A stretch of 64,000 nucleotides of DNA from Metabacillus mangrovi (GCF_009711125.1 NZ_WMIB01000001.1:558001-622000), one strand, 5' to 3'. Counted from the stretch's first letter, positions 52,065 through 61,465 are shown. Notes: generated by a model not told the origin, from the sequence alone. Numbers and translations are program-made.

Positions 52065-52247
52065 TCAGAAAAAAGCCTTATGAAGAAATTTGTTCCTGAT
52101 GAAAGGAACTTTTAATGAGAGCCGGATAAAATAAGATCGAATGGCAGGGCTCCCCAGAATCAGATTCAGCAAACGGTATCTAAATTGATAGAGCAGATAC
52201 CCGACAAACAGCGCAAGCAGGTAACCGATCAGACGGTTCATTTTCAT
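52065..52247 (-). CDS. yqgO: Small protein YqgO
   Basis: 60 aa. One membrane helix (RLIGYLLALFVGYLLYQF) then a basic amphipathic region (YFIRLSLKVPFIRNKFLHKA). GGAGGG precedes the ATG. It occupies the yqgO position next to gluP. Function unknown. Confidence 0.75.
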   Translation of the reverse strand: MKMNRLIGYLLALFVGYLLYQFRYRLLNLILGSPAIRSYFIRLSLKVPFIRNKFLHKAFF

Positions 52248-52311
52248 CCCTCCTGCTCATACTGTTTGCCATTGCCGGGATTTCTATGCCTTGCAGGAAA
52301 AATAAGTGCTC

Positions 52312-53103
52312 TTAAAATAAAATAAACAAGGCAGCTGACAGAGCAGCGGCGATTCCGATTGAAAGGGCATTGACCAGGTCATTATTAAAAAACGAATAAC
52401 CTTGGACGACGCTTCCTTTCACACCGCAATGGGTTTTCTTCTCGGTTATGCTGCCGCAGACCGGACATTTGTATTTCACCTGCAGAGAGCCTCCGAGAAT
52501 GGTATCTGCGAGATTTCCCCCAAAGCCGATCAGGCCGATGAGAATTCCCCACAACGGGTCGAGACGGAAAAGCGGGACGGATAAACAGGCGATAAACGCC
52601 GCTCCGGCAGCTGCTGCCGCCGTCCCTTGCAGAGATACAGCCCCGGAAGTGCCTCTTGCCGCTTTTTTCATGGTCAAAAGCATCCGTGGAGAACGCTTGC
52701 TGAGGGTCCCGATTTCAGACGCCCAGGTGTCTGAATTGGCCGCAGCAATCGATGTGCAAAAAACAGCGGTCCATATATCAGAGCCGGTCAGCCAGAAAAG
52801 CAAGCCGGCAACAGAAGAGATTCCCCCGTTCGCCAGCACTTGCACGGAGTCCCTGCGGTCTCCTTTTTCAAGCATTTCATCCAGCACTTTTTTACGGTTC
52901 CGTTTGTATTTGCTGAGTAGACTCGAGCTTGCAAAAAAAGCACCAAGCAAAAACAAACCTTTAAAGCCATACCCCATATAGATTAGAATTCCAGTGAAAC
53001 AGGCTGCTGCTGCACCGCTTAACGTCAGCGATTTAATTCTCCAGCCTGCAATGGCAACCAGGCCGATCAGCAGAAGTCCCAAAAGATGAATCGGATTACT
53101 CAC
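52312..53103 (-). CDS. DUF92 membrane protein
   Basis: 263 aa from GTG at 53103 (GAGGTG upstream; an ATG at 53121 lacks a site). Six to seven membrane segments, the DUF92 block SIAAANSDTWASEIG, IGFGGNLADTILGGSLQ, and a zinc-type CPVCGSITEKKTHCG followed by NNDLVNALS. Eukaryotic and cyanobacterial relatives are phytyl-phosphate kinases; the substrate here is unknown. Overlaps fthC by 8 bp. Confidence 0.85.
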   Translation of the reverse strand: MSNPIHLLGLLLIGLVAIAGWRIKSLTLSGAAAACFTGILIYMGYGFKGLFLLGAFFASSSLLSKYKRNRKKVLDEMLEKGDRRDSVQVLANGGISSVAGLLFWLTGSDIWTAVFCTSIAAANSDTWASEIGTLSKRSPRMLLTMKKAARGTSGAVSLQGTAAAAAGAAFIACLSVPLFRLDPLWGILIGLIGFGGNLADTILGGSLQVKYKCPVCGSITEKKTHCGVKGSVVQGYSFFNNDLVNALSIGIAAALSAALFILF

Positions 53104-53662
53104 GGCACTGAAGCACCTCATTTTCCGTTATAATTCGCCGGACAGGGACATCATATCGTTCAGCCGGGATCAGCGGAAGGATCTGAAAGGAAAATGCCAG
53201 CGAGACGGTTTCTCCTTTAAAATCAGATAAATAGCGATCGTAATAGCCTCCGCCATAGCCGATCCGGTATCCTCGCGGATCAAAGCAGATGCCCGGTACG
53301 GCCATTACATCGATTGATGATTTCCCTGCCGGCAGTGTCTCACTGATGACCGGTTCTTTCAGACCGCTGTAGACGGTCTCAAGCTGTCCATAGGATGTCA
53401 GAAGGCGGAATTCCATGCTCCGGTCTGCCGGATAACATTTCGGAACCGCAACGCCTTTTCCCTGCCTCCACGCTTCTTCAATCAGTCTCTTCGTATCTGC
53501 TTCCCTATTTTGCGAGATGGTCAAACCAATCGTACGTGAATTTTTCCAACTATCCGACTGCAAAAACAACTCCTGTATTTCAGCTGTTTCCTTACGAAAC
53601 TCTGCTTCACTCATTTGCTGAAGCCTGATTTTCATCCTCGCGCGCAATGCTGCTTTATTCAT
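53096..53662 (-). CDS. fthC: 5-Formyltetrahydrofolate cyclo-ligase
   Basis: 188 aa. It converts 5-formyl-THF to 5,10-methenyl-THF with ATP. Basic N-terminus MNKAALRARMKIRLQQMSEA, and the signature DPRGYRIGYGGGYYDRYLSD near the C-terminus. ATG at 53662 with GGTGAAG upstream gives the B. subtilis YqgN length; a start at 53722 adds an unlikely hydrophobic leader. Confidence 0.92.
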   Translation of the reverse strand: MNKAALRARMKIRLQQMSEAEFRKETAEIQELFLQSDSWKNSRTIGLTISQNREADTKRLIEEAWRQGKGVAVPKCYPADRSMEFRLLTSYGQLETVYSGLKEPVISETLPAGKSSIDVMAVPGICFDPRGYRIGYGGGYYDRYLSDFKGETVSLAFSFQILPLIPAERYDVPVRRIITENEVLQCRE

Positions 53663-53735
53663 TCTCTTCACCGCTTTTACTTGTACTGCTTCTATTATAT
53701 ATGTAATGTTTACAGTATTCACAGCTAAAAAACAT

Positions 53736-53767
53736 GAAAAAAACAGCAGGAAATGAATTCCCTGCTG
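53736..53767 (-). terminator. Terminator after rpmGA
   Basis: CAGCAGG (53744-53750) with CCTGCTG (53761-53767), extended by A-T pairs, then T7 on the minus strand. Confidence 0.85.
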
Positions 53768-53768
53768 C

Positions 53769-53918
53769 TTACTTTGTTTCGCGGTGCACTGTCATTTTTT
53801 TATCTCTGGAGCAATATTTTTTAAGCTCCATACGGTCCGGGTTGTTACGTTTATTCTTTTTAGAGATATAGTTACGCTCACCACAGTCAGTGCAAGCAAG
53901 TGTAATATTCACACGCAT
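53769..53918 (-). CDS. rpmGA: 50S ribosomal protein L33
   Basis: 49 aa ([49 protein letters not shown]). Nearly identical to B. subtilis RpmGA, with Cys9, Cys12 and one later Cys (C36), so one zinc ligand of the four-Cys form is missing. GGAGGG upstream of the ATG. Conserved position beside yqgN/fthC. Confidence 0.95.
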   Translation of the reverse strand: MRVNITLACTDCGERNYISKKNKRNNPDRMELKKYCSRDKKMTVHRETK

Positions 53919-53997
53919 GTTTATCCCTCCAAACTGTTCAATCATTAAATGTAATCAGACTTTAACATCATACCACTGATATTCTGAAAAAGCCACT

Positions 53998-56196
53998 CTA
54001 TTTTTCACTTTTAAAGGTGTTTATTTTATTTGAGTAAACCGTATTCATTTTCTCTGCTACTTCAGGCTGACGGTCTACGGTGATCACGGTAAGCATGGCA
54101 TCCTCCCGGCTTGCTGCAATCCGTGTCCAGCTGCTTTCCCCGTGCCTGATGTTGACCCCTTCTGCCAGATGGACATTCTCATACTCCTCTTCTAAAATGA
54201 TCTGTCCGAGCAGCCTTCCTTCAAACCCAGCTTTGCAGGAAATAAATTTGCAGACGGCTTTCGAGTAAAGGTTCAGCTGTTCTGCTGTGTGAGGACATGT
54301 CTTCATTTTTTGGAGAAGGGCGTACAAGAGCTGGATCGGTGTATCAGTTCCGGCGTCCACCTGCATGACCTCACGTAAGACTGTACCGGTGAGGGGCAGC
54401 ATCCCCTGGCTGCCGGCAAGCTCCAGCGTCTGTTCTTTTTCATTCAGCCGGAATGTAAAATCCTGGTCCGTTATGAACTGCTGAGCAGGGGTATGAACAA
54501 AAGTGCGAAATCCTGATTTTTCCAGAATTATTTTATGAAACCGGCTCGCAAGCTCATCAAGCTCAATCCCTATATTCAGTCCATTCGCATGGCAGCCGGA
54601 AAGCACTGCCGCTAATTCCTTCTCCAGACCGGTAATTTTTGTTTTCGTCCCTGCCGAAGAGGACACAGCCATCGTCGCCTGCTGAAAATGCGTTTCGATT
54701 GATCTCTCTATTTCAGAAGAAATGATTTGTCCTGATGCATCGAAGAGGTGAAGGAAGACGGTCTCATTGTCCTGCAGAAAGTATAAGCCCATTTTGTTCA
54801 GATTGCAGCAGCCATTGCGGAGGCCAGAAGGAGAGACAGGCGTCTTCTCGATCATGACCGGGCAACCGAACGATCTTAAGCTTTCTGTGAAAATGGCTGC
54901 TAACAGACTGGATTGGGTATTTCCATCCGTTCCGCAGAGGATGCCCGTTTTCCCGCAGGCTGCCGCAAACGCCTGCGCGGCCTTAGCAGACTGAACGCTT
55001 CCTCCATATGCAGGAGAAAGCTCGATTCTTCCCCTTTTCATAAAGAGGGCTTCTTCTGCAAAATAGCGCCCGCAGAACGAGTCTTCCACTTGAACCGCTT
55101 TTCCGATCACTTGACCGGGCCATATCTTAACCTGGTTCTGCACGATATTCTCTCCTTCCAGAATGACGTTTTCACCAAGAACAGATCCCATTTTCAGCTC
55201 ACTGTACGGATAGATATCACATCTGCTGGCAATGACCGCCCCTTCTATTACGGCACCTGACCGGATTTGCTGGAGGTCCCATAAAATAGAATGGCGGATG
55301 ACAGCATCCGATTCGATATGAGACCCTGCCCCAATGATGGCATAAGGGCCAATCCTGCTCCCTTTTTCAACCACTGTTCCACTCCCGATCAGGAGCGGGC
55401 CTTCGAGTATGGCTCCCTGCTCGATGAAGCAGCCTTCTTCGATACAGACCGGTTTCTCTCCGGTGCCATTCAGAGCCCAGTCAGGTGAAATCAGTTTCAC
55501 CCCATCCAGCATATCGAACTGGGCAGAACGGTATTCTCCGTGTGACCCGATGTCTGACCAGTAGCCGGCAGCTTGATGCATGTTCACTCCTCTCTTCAGG
55601 AGCTTAGGCAGCACGTCCCTGCTGATATCCTGGGGTTCCCGGCTGTCTATGTATTCAAGAATTTCAGGCTCAAACACATATAGTCCTGAATTAATGGATT
55701 CGCTGTACACCTCTGTCTTATGAGGCTTCTCCAGGAACTCCATGACTTTACCGGAACCATCTGCGATCAGGGTGCCGTATTCACCGGTCTGGCTCTTGCT
55801 TGCTGCAAAAATGGTCGCCATGCATCCGGACTTTTTATGAGCGGCCGTTCCTTCCGCGAGGTCAAAACTGCTTACCGTATCTCCGCTTATTACTAAAAAG
55901 GTGTCCTGAAGCAGCGGCTCTGCCGCCTTCAGGCATCCGGCCGTGCCAAGCGGCTCCTTTTCCCGGACATACGAAATCCGTACGCCATACGCGGAGCCGT
56001 CTCCAAAATGCCGTTCAATGATGCTGCTCTTCCAGCATAGCGCCAGAATCAGTTCGGTCATGCCATGTCTTTTAAGATGCTCAATGGTGTATTCCAGAAC
56101 TGGCTTATTAAGCAGCGGAACCATCGGCTTCGGTCTTATCGACGTGAGCGGCTGCAGCCGCGAACCAAAACCGCCGGCCAGAATGACTGCCTTCAT
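53998..56196 (-). CDS. Nucleotidyltransferase fused to a degenerate phosphohexomutase domain
   Basis: 732 aa. Residues 1-235: sugar-1-phosphate nucleotidyltransferase (AGGFGSRLQPLTSIRPKPM; LVISGDTVSSFDL; EFLEKP). Residues about 240-385: left-handed beta-helix hexapeptides (CFIEQGAILEGPLLIGSGTV). Residues about 390-732 have the layout of phosphomannomutase (ASPAYGG-type start; CGTDGNTQSSLLAA), but I see neither the phospho-Ser loop TASHNP nor the metal motif DGDxDR. The N-half should activate hexose-1-P; the C-half is probably regulatory. Followed 18 bp downstream of a glycosyltransferase gene. Confidence 0.82.
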   Translation of the reverse strand: MKAVILAGGFGSRLQPLTSIRPKPMVPLLNKPVLEYTIEHLKRHGMTELILALCWKSSIIERHFGDGSAYGVRISYVREKEPLGTAGCLKAAEPLLQDTFLVISGDTVSSFDLAEGTAAHKKSGCMATIFAASKSQTGEYGTLIADGSGKVMEFLEKPHKTEVYSESINSGLYVFEPEILEYIDSREPQDISRDVLPKLLKRGVNMHQAAGYWSDIGSHGEYRSAQFDMLDGVKLISPDWALNGTGEKPVCIEEGCFIEQGAILEGPLLIGSGTVVEKGSRIGPYAIIGAGSHIESDAVIRHSILWDLQQIRSGAVIEGAVIASRCDIYPYSELKMGSVLGENVILEGENIVQNQVKIWPGQVIGKAVQVEDSFCGRYFAEEALFMKRGRIELSPAYGGSVQSAKAAQAFAAACGKTGILCGTDGNTQSSLLAAIFTESLRSFGCPVMIEKTPVSPSGLRNGCCNLNKMGLYFLQDNETVFLHLFDASGQIISSEIERSIETHFQQATMAVSSSAGTKTKITGLEKELAAVLSGCHANGLNIGIELDELASRFHKIILEKSGFRTFVHTPAQQFITDQDFTFRLNEKEQTLELAGSQGMLPLTGTVLREVMQVDAGTDTPIQLLYALLQKMKTCPHTAEQLNLYSKAVCKFISCKAGFEGRLLGQIILEEEYENVHLAEGVNIRHGESSWTRIAASREDAMLTVITVDRQPEVAEKMNTVYSNKINTFKSEK

Positions 56197-56214
56197 ATAA
56201 AAAACCCCTGCCTT

Positions 56215-57360
56215 TCACCAAGAGTGCAGTAATCGTTTATATAAATCGGATGTCTTTTGTGCGACCCCCATCCAGCTGAATGCCTCAGAAGCTGCCCGGG
56301 CCCCCGTTCCAAGTGCTGCTGCCTTTTTCTGATCATAAGCAAGAGTCAGGATTGCCGAAGCAAGCTGCTCCACTTCCCCTCTTTTATAAATAAGCCCTGT
56401 CTTCCCGTCTTCAGCAGCCTCAGGGAGCCCTCCGGCGTCTGAAACGACCATCGGCTTACCTGCTGCCATGAATTCCAGTGCCGCTATCCCGAATGGCTCA
56501 TATGTGCTTGGCACACAGGTTATCGCTGCATGATGTATATATCTATTCAACGCTTCCCCTTTCATAAAACCGGGAAAGATGACATCATCCTGAATTTTCA
56601 AGTCCTCCGCCAGTTTTTGATACAGGGGTTTGCATGGACCTTCGCCTGCTAAAACAAGCTTGTATCCCGGCAATTTGTGTTTCATTCGTGCAAAAGCCTT
56701 CAATAGGTCCTGAAACCCTTTTTCCGGTACAAACCTGCCCATCGCCATAAGATAGGGAGCTTGAAGAGCAGGCGCGACGGCACGGCTCAGAAAAGGAGAA
56801 ACACCGTTGGGGATAACGGTAATTTTCCTGGCTTCTGCTCCAAGCGTGAGCAGCTCCTGCTTCATATAATCACTGCAGACGATCAGACTGTCTGCTTTCT
56901 CAATCAATTTCTTCTCCATTGAATGAATCAATTTTTCTGAATGGGTCTTTAATTTTCTTTTCCTGCCGGTTTCGAGTGAATGAATGGTGGCAATGAGAGG
57001 AAGTCCGATGCTGTTTTGCACATAAAGAGCGGCTCCCGCTGTAAGCCAGTCATGAGCATGTACAGCCTGAAAGCCGCCTTGCAGGGCAGTTAAATAGCGG
57101 ATCCAAGCCAAATTCACGTTTATGATCCATTCATATGTGCTGCTGAAATAAGCAGGGTCAGGACTTAGCGGGCGGGCGATCGTAAAACCGGGGGAGCCCT
57201 GGCAGTCACCTTCTTTATACGGCAGGGTTAAAACCGTTCCGGTGATACCATGGTGAGCAAGTTCGTTCGTCAGATGAAAAACATGGGTCCCAATCCCTCC
57301 CCACACGTGCGGAGGGTATTCGGTTGTCAGCATGAGAATTTTAGATGAGCACTGGTTCAT
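56215..57360 (-). CDS. Glycosyltransferase family 4, glycogen-synthase-like
   Basis: 381 aa GT-B fold. Starts ILMLTTEYPPHVWGGIGTHV (donor-loop GGIGTH), VHAHDWLTAGAALYV, GRFVPEKGFQDLLKAF, and the acidic motif EPFGIAALEFMAAGKPMV (E-x7-E). HAHDW and GGIGTH point to the starch/glycogen-synthase-like GT4 branch. Overlaps the gene before it by 4 bp and precedes the nucleotidyltransferase gene, which could supply its donor. Cytosolic. It occupies the yqgM position. Confidence 0.88.
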   Translation of the reverse strand: MNQCSSKILMLTTEYPPHVWGGIGTHVFHLTNELAHHGITGTVLTLPYKEGDCQGSPGFTIARPLSPDPAYFSSTYEWIINVNLAWIRYLTALQGGFQAVHAHDWLTAGAALYVQNSIGLPLIATIHSLETGRKRKLKTHSEKLIHSMEKKLIEKADSLIVCSDYMKQELLTLGAEARKITVIPNGVSPFLSRAVAPALQAPYLMAMGRFVPEKGFQDLLKAFARMKHKLPGYKLVLAGEGPCKPLYQKLAEDLKIQDDVIFPGFMKGEALNRYIHHAAITCVPSTYEPFGIAALEFMAAGKPMVVSDAGGLPEAAEDGKTGLIYKRGEVEQLASAILTLAYDQKKAAALGTGARAASEAFSWMGVAQKTSDLYKRLLHSW

Positions 57361-57764
57361 GAGGTTGGTTCGTCTCCATAATCAGTGTAAGCAGCAAAAT
57401 GACTGAAATAAGCAGGAAGAATTCCTTCATTAAATAGGTTCTGATCGGTTCCGGAAGATTCGGCAACATGCAATTTCATATTGGAAGAGTTAAAGATCAG
57501 GAGCTGCAGCTGCAGCGGATCAACACCGCTTTTAATGGGAATGGCCATATCTCCGGAGGAGGAATAAACGGGATAATCCGTTTCAAGCAGTTTCTGTGCA
57601 CGGCAGCCGAAAGACTTGAACCGAATTATTTTGTAAAGGCTTTCATAATCCTCCTGCATTAAAATGGATGCAGCCTCCTGCGTGATGGAAGATATGTTCC
57701 ATCGGGCAAGAAGCCTGGAAGAATGACGTTCAACTGTCAGCCAGTCTGCAGTATGCTTTGTCAA
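57357..57764 (-). CDS. Uncharacterised protein, possibly DUF4912
   Basis: 135 aa soluble protein. The RLLARWNISSITQEAASILM block and the strand-rich middle (LYKIIRFKSFGCRAQKLLE; MAIPIKSGVDPLQLQLLIFN) recall DUF4912, a small beta protein often next to glycogen-type glycosyltransferases. First gene of the three-gene glycan operon (4-bp overlap with the GT4 gene). Family call is tentative. Confidence 0.6.
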   Translation of the reverse strand: MTKHTADWLTVERHSSRLLARWNISSITQEAASILMQEDYESLYKIIRFKSFGCRAQKLLETDYPVYSSSGDMAIPIKSGVDPLQLQLLIFNSSNMKLHVAESSGTDQNLFNEGILPAYFSHFAAYTDYGDEPTS

Positions 57765-57889
57765 CGGATGTCCTCAATTCGTTATTTTCCTTTACTATAA
57801 TTCATATCGGATCAGCCGGCAACCGCAAACTCCATTCTCTTTCTCAATATCATCGTTTTTTGCAGATTTCGATAAAAACCATTAAAAAA

Positions 57890-57896
57890 TTCGACA
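57890..57896 (+). promoter_or_regulatory. Spo0A box upstream of 57946
   Basis: TTCGACA, an exact 0A box, lies in the 181-bp divergent region, 50 bp before the 116-aa gene. A -10-like TATAAATGAT follows at about 57904. Control by Spo0A is possible but unproven. Confidence 0.35.
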
Positions 57897-57945
57897 AACT
57901 ATGATATAAATGATAAGTGAAAACTTTGATAGAAGGTGAAGACTA

Positions 57946-58296
57946 ATGGAAATTGTCATCGTGGTATTGCTGGCTGCAGCGATCGCCCTGCTGGTCTATT
58001 CATTCACGAAAAAGGATAAGGTTCAGGAGATCGAAAAAGACTTGGATCAGCTCCAGCTTTCAGCCATGCAGGAAATTTACAAGCTGAAAAAGAAAGTCAA
58101 AGTGCTGGAGGAAGAAATCCTGCAGAATGACATTCAGTCCCTCTCTCATGAGGAGCAGCTCGATTCCTATATTGAAAAGAAGGTTTTGGCAAAATATCAG
58201 CACGGGATGACGGTTGATGGGATTGCCAGATCAGAAAATATTACTGAAAAACAGGTACAGGCCATTATTAAACGGAATGAGAGGGTACTGACATGA
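57946..58296 (+). CDS. YqzD-like membrane-anchored coiled-coil protein
   Basis: 116 aa. N-terminal membrane helix (EIVIVVLLAAAIALLVYSF), then a coiled coil (IEKDLDQLQLSAMQEIYKLK; KKVKVLEEEIL), then a helix-turn-helix-like end (YQHGMTVDGIARSENITEKQ). GAAGGTG upstream. It overlaps the next gene by 4 bp. The position matches yqzD of B. subtilis, but I am not certain of the symbol. Confidence 0.78.
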   Translation: MEIVIVVLLAAAIALLVYSFTKKDKVQEIEKDLDQLQLSAMQEIYKLKKKVKVLEEEILQNDIQSLSHEEQLDSYIEKKVLAKYQHGMTVDGIARSENITEKQVQAIIKRNERVLT

Positions 58297-58766
58297 GCCG
58301 GAAAAGCATACAGGCTTTCTCTGCCGGGATCATTTCTGCTACGGCCATTCTATCGATCACTTATTTTCTTACCCCGGATGAAAAGGCGGAATCAGCTGAT
58401 CTGACCGAAAAGCAAGTGAACACGTATCTTGCAAGCGAAGGGAAAGTGTCCATTCAGCGAAAGGACTATGAATCGCTCATCAAGACAAAAGAAGCCTTCA
58501 GCACCCAGAAAAAACCGCAAAATCCAACCCCTTCCAAAGATCAAAATAAAACCCCTGAACAGGAGTTTTACCGGATTTTCATTCATGACGGGATGAGCAT
58601 TGATGCAATTGCCGACCAATTAGAAGAAGGACAGGTCATTCAATCATCTGAAGACTTTTCTAAATACTTAATTGACGCCGGCCTCCATACTAAAATCCGC
58701 CAGGGGAACTTCAAGCTTCCCACAGGGCGTACGAACGAGGAAGCAGCAAAATTGCTCGTTAAATAA
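58293..58766 (+). CDS. YqzC-like membrane protein with MltG-type N-terminal module
   Basis: 157 aa. One N-terminal membrane helix (SAGIISATAILSITYFLT), a Lys/Pro/Gln linker, then a module RIFIHDGMSIDAIADQLEEG, VIQSSEDFSKYLIDAGLHTK, IRQGNFKLPTGRTNEEAAKL like the LysM-like part of the endolytic transglycosylase MltG, without its catalytic domain. Coupled to the previous gene. Probably extracytoplasmic peptidoglycan binding; inferred. Confidence 0.75.
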   Translation: MSRKSIQAFSAGIISATAILSITYFLTPDEKAESADLTEKQVNTYLASEGKVSIQRKDYESLIKTKEAFSTQKKPQNPTPSKDQNKTPEQEFYRIFIHDGMSIDAIADQLEEGQVIQSSEDFSKYLIDAGLHTKIRQGNFKLPTGRTNEEAAKLLVK

Positions 58767-58791
58767 AGACCATGAAGCATGCGTCCAACAG

Positions 58792-58822
58792 CAAAACCCC
58801 CGAATCCGATTCGGGGGTTTTG
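58792..58822. terminator. Bidirectional terminator between the YqzC-like gene and phoU
   Basis: CAAAACCCCCGAAT (58792-58805) with ATTCGGGGGTTTTG (58809-58822): 14 bp, perfect. Confidence 0.9.
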
Positions 58823-58956
58823 TCTTTATACAATACTTAGAGCCTCTAAAAGCGTTCTGCTGTGATTCTGCCGCAGCAGGTCTCGCACTTGTATTGGAGA
58901 ACAATGAATTCTTCCTGCATTCTCATCTGCAGGAAACCGGATCGGTTCTGTTCTCT

Positions 58957-59616
58957 TTAATTATTTAAATCGTAGTGCCTTCCTTTAACCAAGTAGAAAA
59001 TATTCTCGGATATATTAGTCGCGTGATCCGCAAACCTTTCAAGATAGCGGCTTACAAATAATAGCTGCGTGATTTGAGGCATGGAATCCCTGCTGGTCTG
59101 GGTAAGTTCAAGGAGTTCACGGATGGTCTGCCCGTAAAGGTCATCGACCTGGTCATCCATATCCGCTACTTTTTTCGCCAGTACAACATCTTCTTCATTA
59201 AATGCTTTAATGGAAAGCGAGAGCATCTCGCTGGCAATCGCGTGCATCCTCTTAATCGTCTCTATAGGCTTTATGAGAGGATCATCTCCGATCCGTATAG
59301 CTGACTTTGCGATATTCACGGCGAAATCCGCCATTCTCTCCATCTCATTGGAGATTTTGATGGCTACCATTATTCTTCTTAAGTCCGTTGCAACGGGCTG
59401 CTGTTTTGCGATCAGAAGAATCGATAAATCATTGATTTCTTCATCCAGCTGATCAACAGTCTCGTCCTCTTCCATAATTTCCAGTGCTTTTTCAATGTTT
59501 TGATTCTCAAGAGCATCTATGGATTTAGAAAGGGCGATTTCAGTCAAGCTCCCCATCTCGATCAGCTTCTGCCTTAAGGTGTTTAAATCAAAGTCAAATT
59601 GTTCTCTTACTGCCAT
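58957..59616 (-). CDS. phoU: Phosphate signalling complex protein PhoU
   Basis: 219 aa, two PhoU three-helix repeats with metal-binding ExxxD-type motifs (EEDETVDQLDEEINDLSI; MADMDDQVDDLYGQT-like). It links Pst transport to phosphate signalling. Downstream of pstB across a 111-bp gap with a hairpin. B. subtilis 168 lacks phoU at this place, where pstBA-pstBB follow. Confidence 0.93.
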   Translation of the reverse strand: MAVREQFDFDLNTLRQKLIEMGSLTEIALSKSIDALENQNIEKALEIMEEDETVDQLDEEINDLSILLIAKQQPVATDLRRIMVAIKISNEMERMADFAVNIAKSAIRIGDDPLIKPIETIKRMHAIASEMLSLSIKAFNEEDVVLAKKVADMDDQVDDLYGQTIRELLELTQTSRDSMPQITQLLFVSRYLERFADHATNISENIFYLVKGRHYDLNN

Positions 59617-59696
59617 GTAAATCCCCTCCTGATTTGTTCACATTTCCTATATTGTACTACTGCTCGCCTGAAAATGCATGAATAAAACGGAATTGG

Positions 59697-59720
59697 AAAA
59701 GCCGTGCTTTGTGCACGGCT
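59697..59720 (-). terminator. Hairpin between pstB and phoU
   Basis: AGCCGTGC (59700-59707) with GCACGGCT (59713-59720), then TTTT on the minus strand. A terminator or attenuator setting phoU below pstB. Confidence 0.7.
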
Positions 59721-59727
59721 CTTTATA

Positions 59728-60555
59728 TCAGCCAAAACGGCCGGTAATGTAATCTTCTGTACGCTTATCATCAGGCGTAGAGAATAGCTTGTTCGTGTTG
59801 GAATACTCGATTACTTCTCCGTTTAAGAAGAAAGCGGTGCGGTCAGAAATACGTGCAGCCTGCTGCATATTATGGGTTACGATAACAATGCTGTAATTTT
59901 GTTTCAGCTCCTGAACAAGCTCTTCCACCTTAAGTGTGGAAATAGGATCCAGGGCAGAAGTTGGTTCATCCATCAAAATAACATCCGGCTCGATTGCAAG
60001 GCAGCGCGCGATGCATAGACGCTGCTGCTGTCCACCTGAAAGTCCGTATGCATTTTCTTTAAGGCGGTCTTTAACTTCATCCCAGATGGCCGCGCCTTTT
60101 AAACTTTGCTCTACGATTTGATCGAGCGTCTTCTTGTCACGGATTCCGTGAATTCTCGGTCCGTATGCTACGTTGTCATAGATGGATTTAGGGAATGGGT
60201 TTGGTTTTTGGAAAACCATCCCTACCTGTGTTCTAAGTTCTTCTACACGATACGTTTTTTCAAAAATGTTCTGTCCGCGGTAGAGGATTTTACCGGATGT
60301 GCGAACGATCGGCACAAGCTCCACCATACGGTTTAGAGTTTTGATGTATGTGGATTTACCGCAGCCTGACGGTCCGATAATCGCAGTCACTTCGTTCTCA
60401 TACACATCAAGGTCAATGTTTTTTAACGCCTGGTTATTGCCGTACCAGAGATTGAGGTTATCTGTTTTATAAACGATGCTTTTATCTATAGCCGCATCCG
60501 CAGGCTTATTGTTTCTCATTGTTTTTTCATCTTTAACGACTGTTTTGACTTCCAT
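59728..60555 (-). CDS. pstB: Phosphate ABC transporter ATP-binding protein
   Basis: 275 aa. Walker [19 protein letters not shown]-loop [20 protein letters not shown], signature [16 protein letters not shown], Walker [15 protein letters not shown]-loop [12 protein letters not shown] at 60555 has GGAGGA upstream. Single PstB; B. subtilis has two. Confidence 0.96.
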   Translation of the reverse strand: MEVKTVVKDEKTMRNNKPADAAIDKSIVYKTDNLNLWYGNNQALKNIDLDVYENEVTAIIGPSGCGKSTYIKTLNRMVELVPIVRTSGKILYRGQNIFEKTYRVEELRTQVGMVFQKPNPFPKSIYDNVAYGPRIHGIRDKKTLDQIVEQSLKGAAIWDEVKDRLKENAYGLSGGQQQRLCIARCLAIEPDVILMDEPTSALDPISTLKVEELVQELKQNYSIVIVTHNMQQAARISDRTAFFLNGEVIEYSNTNKLFSTPDDKRTEDYITGRFG

Positions 60556-60585
60556 GGCGAAATCCTCCTTCATCTTTGAACCAAA

Positions 60586-61464
60586 TTAATATCTTTTTGA
60601 AAATTTATTCCGGATCAGGACAGCAATCGAGTTCATAACAATCAGAATGATGAACAGAATGATGATGCCTGCTGCAGCAAGAGTCTGGAAATCTTCCTGT
60701 GGACGCGCTGCCCACTGGTAAATTTGAATCGGCATAACGGTAAACGTGCTGAATAGATCATCCGGCAGATAGCGGACAGCTGCAAACGCTCCTACAACAA
60801 GAAGTGGAGCAGTCTCTCCCACTGCACGGGAAAATGCGAGGATACTCCCCGTCAAAATTCCGGGCACAGCAGTCGGAAGAACGATCCTGTAGATCGTCTG
60901 CCATTTTGTAGCGCCCATACCGAACGATGCTTCTCTAAGCTGTCCCGGGACAGAGCGGATCGCTTCCTGGGAAGCTACGACAATGACAGGCAGGATTAGC
61001 AGCGCCATGGTAAATCCTCCGGCAAGGATACTTCTGCCAAGGTCAAAGAACCGGACGAAAATTGTGAGTCCCAACAAGCCGAAAACAATGGAAGGTACGC
61101 CGGCAAGATTGGAAATATTCATTTGAATGAACGTAGTGAATCGGTTTTTCTTTGCATATTCCTCCAGGTAAATAGCAGTTCCCACTCCCAAAATGAGGGA
61201 TACCGGTATCGTTACTGCCATTACCCATATCGTACCAAAGAATGCAGCCTTAATTCCAGCTCTGGAAGCTACATAAGATGTGAAATTCTGCAAAAAATCC
61301 CATGAAAGGTAAGCATATCCTTGAGTGAATATCCGGAACATTAGAATTGCTAATACTACCAGTGAAAAGAGGGTCGCAGCCAGATAAATCCCTTTAAAAA
61401 CCTGATTTTTCGCTAGACGGCCGCCCATTTTCTTAACTACCAGTGACTGGTCGATTAACTTCAT
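60586..61464 (-). CDS. pstA: Phosphate ABC transporter permease PstA
   Basis: 292 aa, six membrane helices. The EAA-type loop ASQEAIRSVPGQLREASFGM contacts PstB. ATG at 61464 has GAGGAG upstream and follows the pstC stop by 1 bp. Confidence 0.95.
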   Translation of the reverse strand: MKLIDQSLVVKKMGGRLAKNQVFKGIYLAATLFSLVVLAILMFRIFTQGYAYLSWDFLQNFTSYVASRAGIKAAFFGTIWVMAVTIPVSLILGVGTAIYLEEYAKKNRFTTFIQMNISNLAGVPSIVFGLLGLTIFVRFFDLGRSILAGGFTMALLILPVIVVASQEAIRSVPGQLREASFGMGATKWQTIYRIVLPTAVPGILTGSILAFSRAVGETAPLLVVGAFAAVRYLPDDLFSTFTVMPIQIYQWAARPQEDFQTLAAAGIIILFIILIVMNSIAVLIRNKFSKRY

Positions 61465-61465
61465 A

